Origin: Acidimicrobiia bacterium
GTDB taxonomy: Bacteria > Acidobacteriota > Terriglobia > Bryobacterales > Bryobacteraceae
Direction: 5' to 3'
Length of the DNA: 64,000 nucleotides
NCBI GenBank assembly: GCA_016871315.1
Contig: VFZE01000001.1
Location: 248,001 to 312,000, forward strand
A program made the position numbers and the translations under genes. Under the pieces are notes generated by a model. That model saw nothing but the letters and a program-made list of their open reading frames with translations. It did no database searches and was not told the DNA's origin. Shown here one piece after another: positions 63,130 through 64,000 of this stretch; position 1 is the first letter of the stretch; each line of letters opens with the position of its first letter.

Positions 63130-64000
63130 GTGCTGAAGGTTGGCGACATCGTCGGCGATTACAAGGTGCTGGAGGAGGTGGGGCGCGGCGCCGAAGGGCG
63201 CGTATACAAGGTGGAGCAGAACTTTACCCGGCGGCAGGAGGCGATCAAAGTGCTGGCGCATGCGGGAGATGCCAGCCCGGAAGTGACTGAGCGGTTCCTG
63301 CGGGAGATCCGCGTGCAGGCCAGTCTGCAGCATCCGCAAATCGCCTCCGTGCATAACGCGTTCCTGCACGGCACGGATCTCATCATGGTGATGGAGCTGG
63401 TGCAGGGGGTAACACTGGGCGAACGGATGCAGCAGTCCCCGCCGGCGTGGCCGGAGGCGGTGCGCATCCTGTGCCAGGTGCTATCGGCGCTCAGCTACGC
63501 GCACGAGCGCGGCGTGGTGCACCGCGACATTACGCCGGCCAACATCGTGGTGGGCGAAGAGGATAAGATCAAGCTCACCGATTTCGGCCTGGCCTGGGCC
63601 GCCTCCGACATGCGGCTGACGCGATCGGGCGCGGTGCTGGGATCGGTGCACTACATGGCTCCGGAACAGGTGAAGAACGCCGAGGCGGCCGATGCGCGCA
63701 GCGACATCTACGCCTGCGGTGTGGTGCTGTACGAGGCCGTGACCGGACACAAGCCGTTCAACGCCAACAACGCCTACGACATCATGCAGGCGCACGTGCT
63801 GGAACCGCCGGTGCCGCCGCGGAGCCTGAATGCGCAGATTCCGCCGGAGCTGAACCAGGCAATCCTGAAGGCAATGTCGAAGGATCCACTGCAACGGCAG
63901 GCCAGCGCGGATGAGTTTCTGGGTGAGCTGGCCAAGATTCTGATTGAGTTCCGCAAGAGTCTGGAGGAGGCAACGGCGCACAAGCAAGCCACCATCGAGC
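63130..64000 (+). CDS. Ser/Thr protein kinase, active-looking (partial, runs off window)
   Basis: Open from GTG 63130 to the window end (290 codons). GGAGG lies 5 bases before the GTG. PknB-like kinase domain: glycine loop VGRGAEGRV (about 18-26), Lys40 in [13 protein letters not shown] (131-138), DFG at 151-153 (LTDFGLAW), YMAPEQ and [15 protein letters not shown] replaces HRDxK, a variant seen in other bacterial kinases. After ~275 a helical, charged linker begins; sensor or membrane parts are beyond the window. It is 11 bp downstream of the pseudokinase, so the pair is probably co-expressed. Confidence 0.92.
   Translation, partial: MLKVGDIVGDYKVLEEVGRGAEGRVYKVEQNFTRRQEAIKVLAHAGDASPEVTERFLREIRVQASLQHPQIASVHNAFLHGTDLIMVMELVQGVTLGERMQQSPPAWPEAVRILCQVLSALSYAHERGVVHRDITPANIVVGEEDKIKLTDFGLAWAASDMRLTRSGAVLGSVHYMAPEQVKNAEAADARSDIYACGVVLYEAVTGHKPFNANNAYDIMQAHVLEPPVPPRSLNAQIPPELNQAILKAMSKDPLQRQASADEFLGELAKILIEFRKSLEEATAHKQATIE

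Overview
The window is a GC-rich chromosome segment, most likely from an Acidobacteriota of the Solibacter/Bryobacter lineage (Terriglobia, Bryobacterales). Two large secreted proteins (5927-8953 and 51892-54312) end in the TIGR03437 domain, which is named after Solibacter. A degraded fragment at 11176-11384 matches the duplicated orphan permeases typical of this phylum. The core genes (coaE, folD, lgt, coaX, birA, nadC, valS, argFGHR, aceB) are ordinary chromosomal genes.

Layout. 1-5.1 kb: tail of an OPT transporter, a conserved small protein, and a minus-strand operon APC permease-folD-coaE-HtrA protease. 5.2-11.2 kb: lgt, a giant beta-propeller protein and a Zn/Cd/Pb-type P-ATPase. 11.2-17.3 kb: a LacI regulator between two gene remnants, then Xaa-Pro peptidase-CHASE2 histidine kinase-NtrC-type regulator. 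17.4-25.3 kb: a YheT-like hydrolase, two MacB-like permeases without an ATPase, two M16 proteins that both lack the zinc motif, and a related lipoprotein-sorting-like protein. 25.3-31.9 kb: valS-nadC-birA-coaX-hypothetical, and an AraC/MGMT fusion. 32.3-36.4 kb: argF-argG-argH-argR behind a perfect ARG box. 36.4-41.8 kb: FG-GAP protein, rhomboid protease, oxidoreductase, ECF sigma factor with zinc anti-sigma, OsmC. 41.9-47.7 kb: a four-gene RND efflux operon behind a perfect palindrome. 54.3-59.7 kb: malate synthase coupled to a fused Kbl-Tdh enzyme, then a MoaD-like carrier with a BNR-repeat protein. 59.7-64 kb: VOC protein, a TonB-receptor/VOC remnant junction, a Tat-exported sugar isomerase-like protein, a pseudokinase and the start of an active-looking Ser/Thr kinase.

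The most unusual object is a complete insertion element at 47872-51837 (3,966 bp). It has perfect 24-bp terminal inverted repeats beginning GGTAGTG and an 8-bp target duplication (GGGCCTTG). All of its genes lie on the minus strand. It encodes an IS1-family DDE transposase whose stop codon overlaps the start of a DNA methyltransferase fused to an Mrr-like nuclease domain. It also carries two small accessory proteins and two tRNA genes. One tRNA is a type II, Leu-like tRNA whose anticodon loop reads UUA (a predicted ochre suppressor). The other is a Cys-like tRNA with an irregular anticodon stem. Insertion sequences carrying both tRNA genes and a methyltransferase-nuclease are not something I recognise as described; this is the best candidate for a new system here.

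Several junk-like segments are explained as remnants: an ADOP permease 5' end, a hybrid histidine kinase with its centre deleted, a PIN toxin tail, and a TonB receptor head joined to a glyoxalase tail. No rRNA and no CRISPR array were seen.
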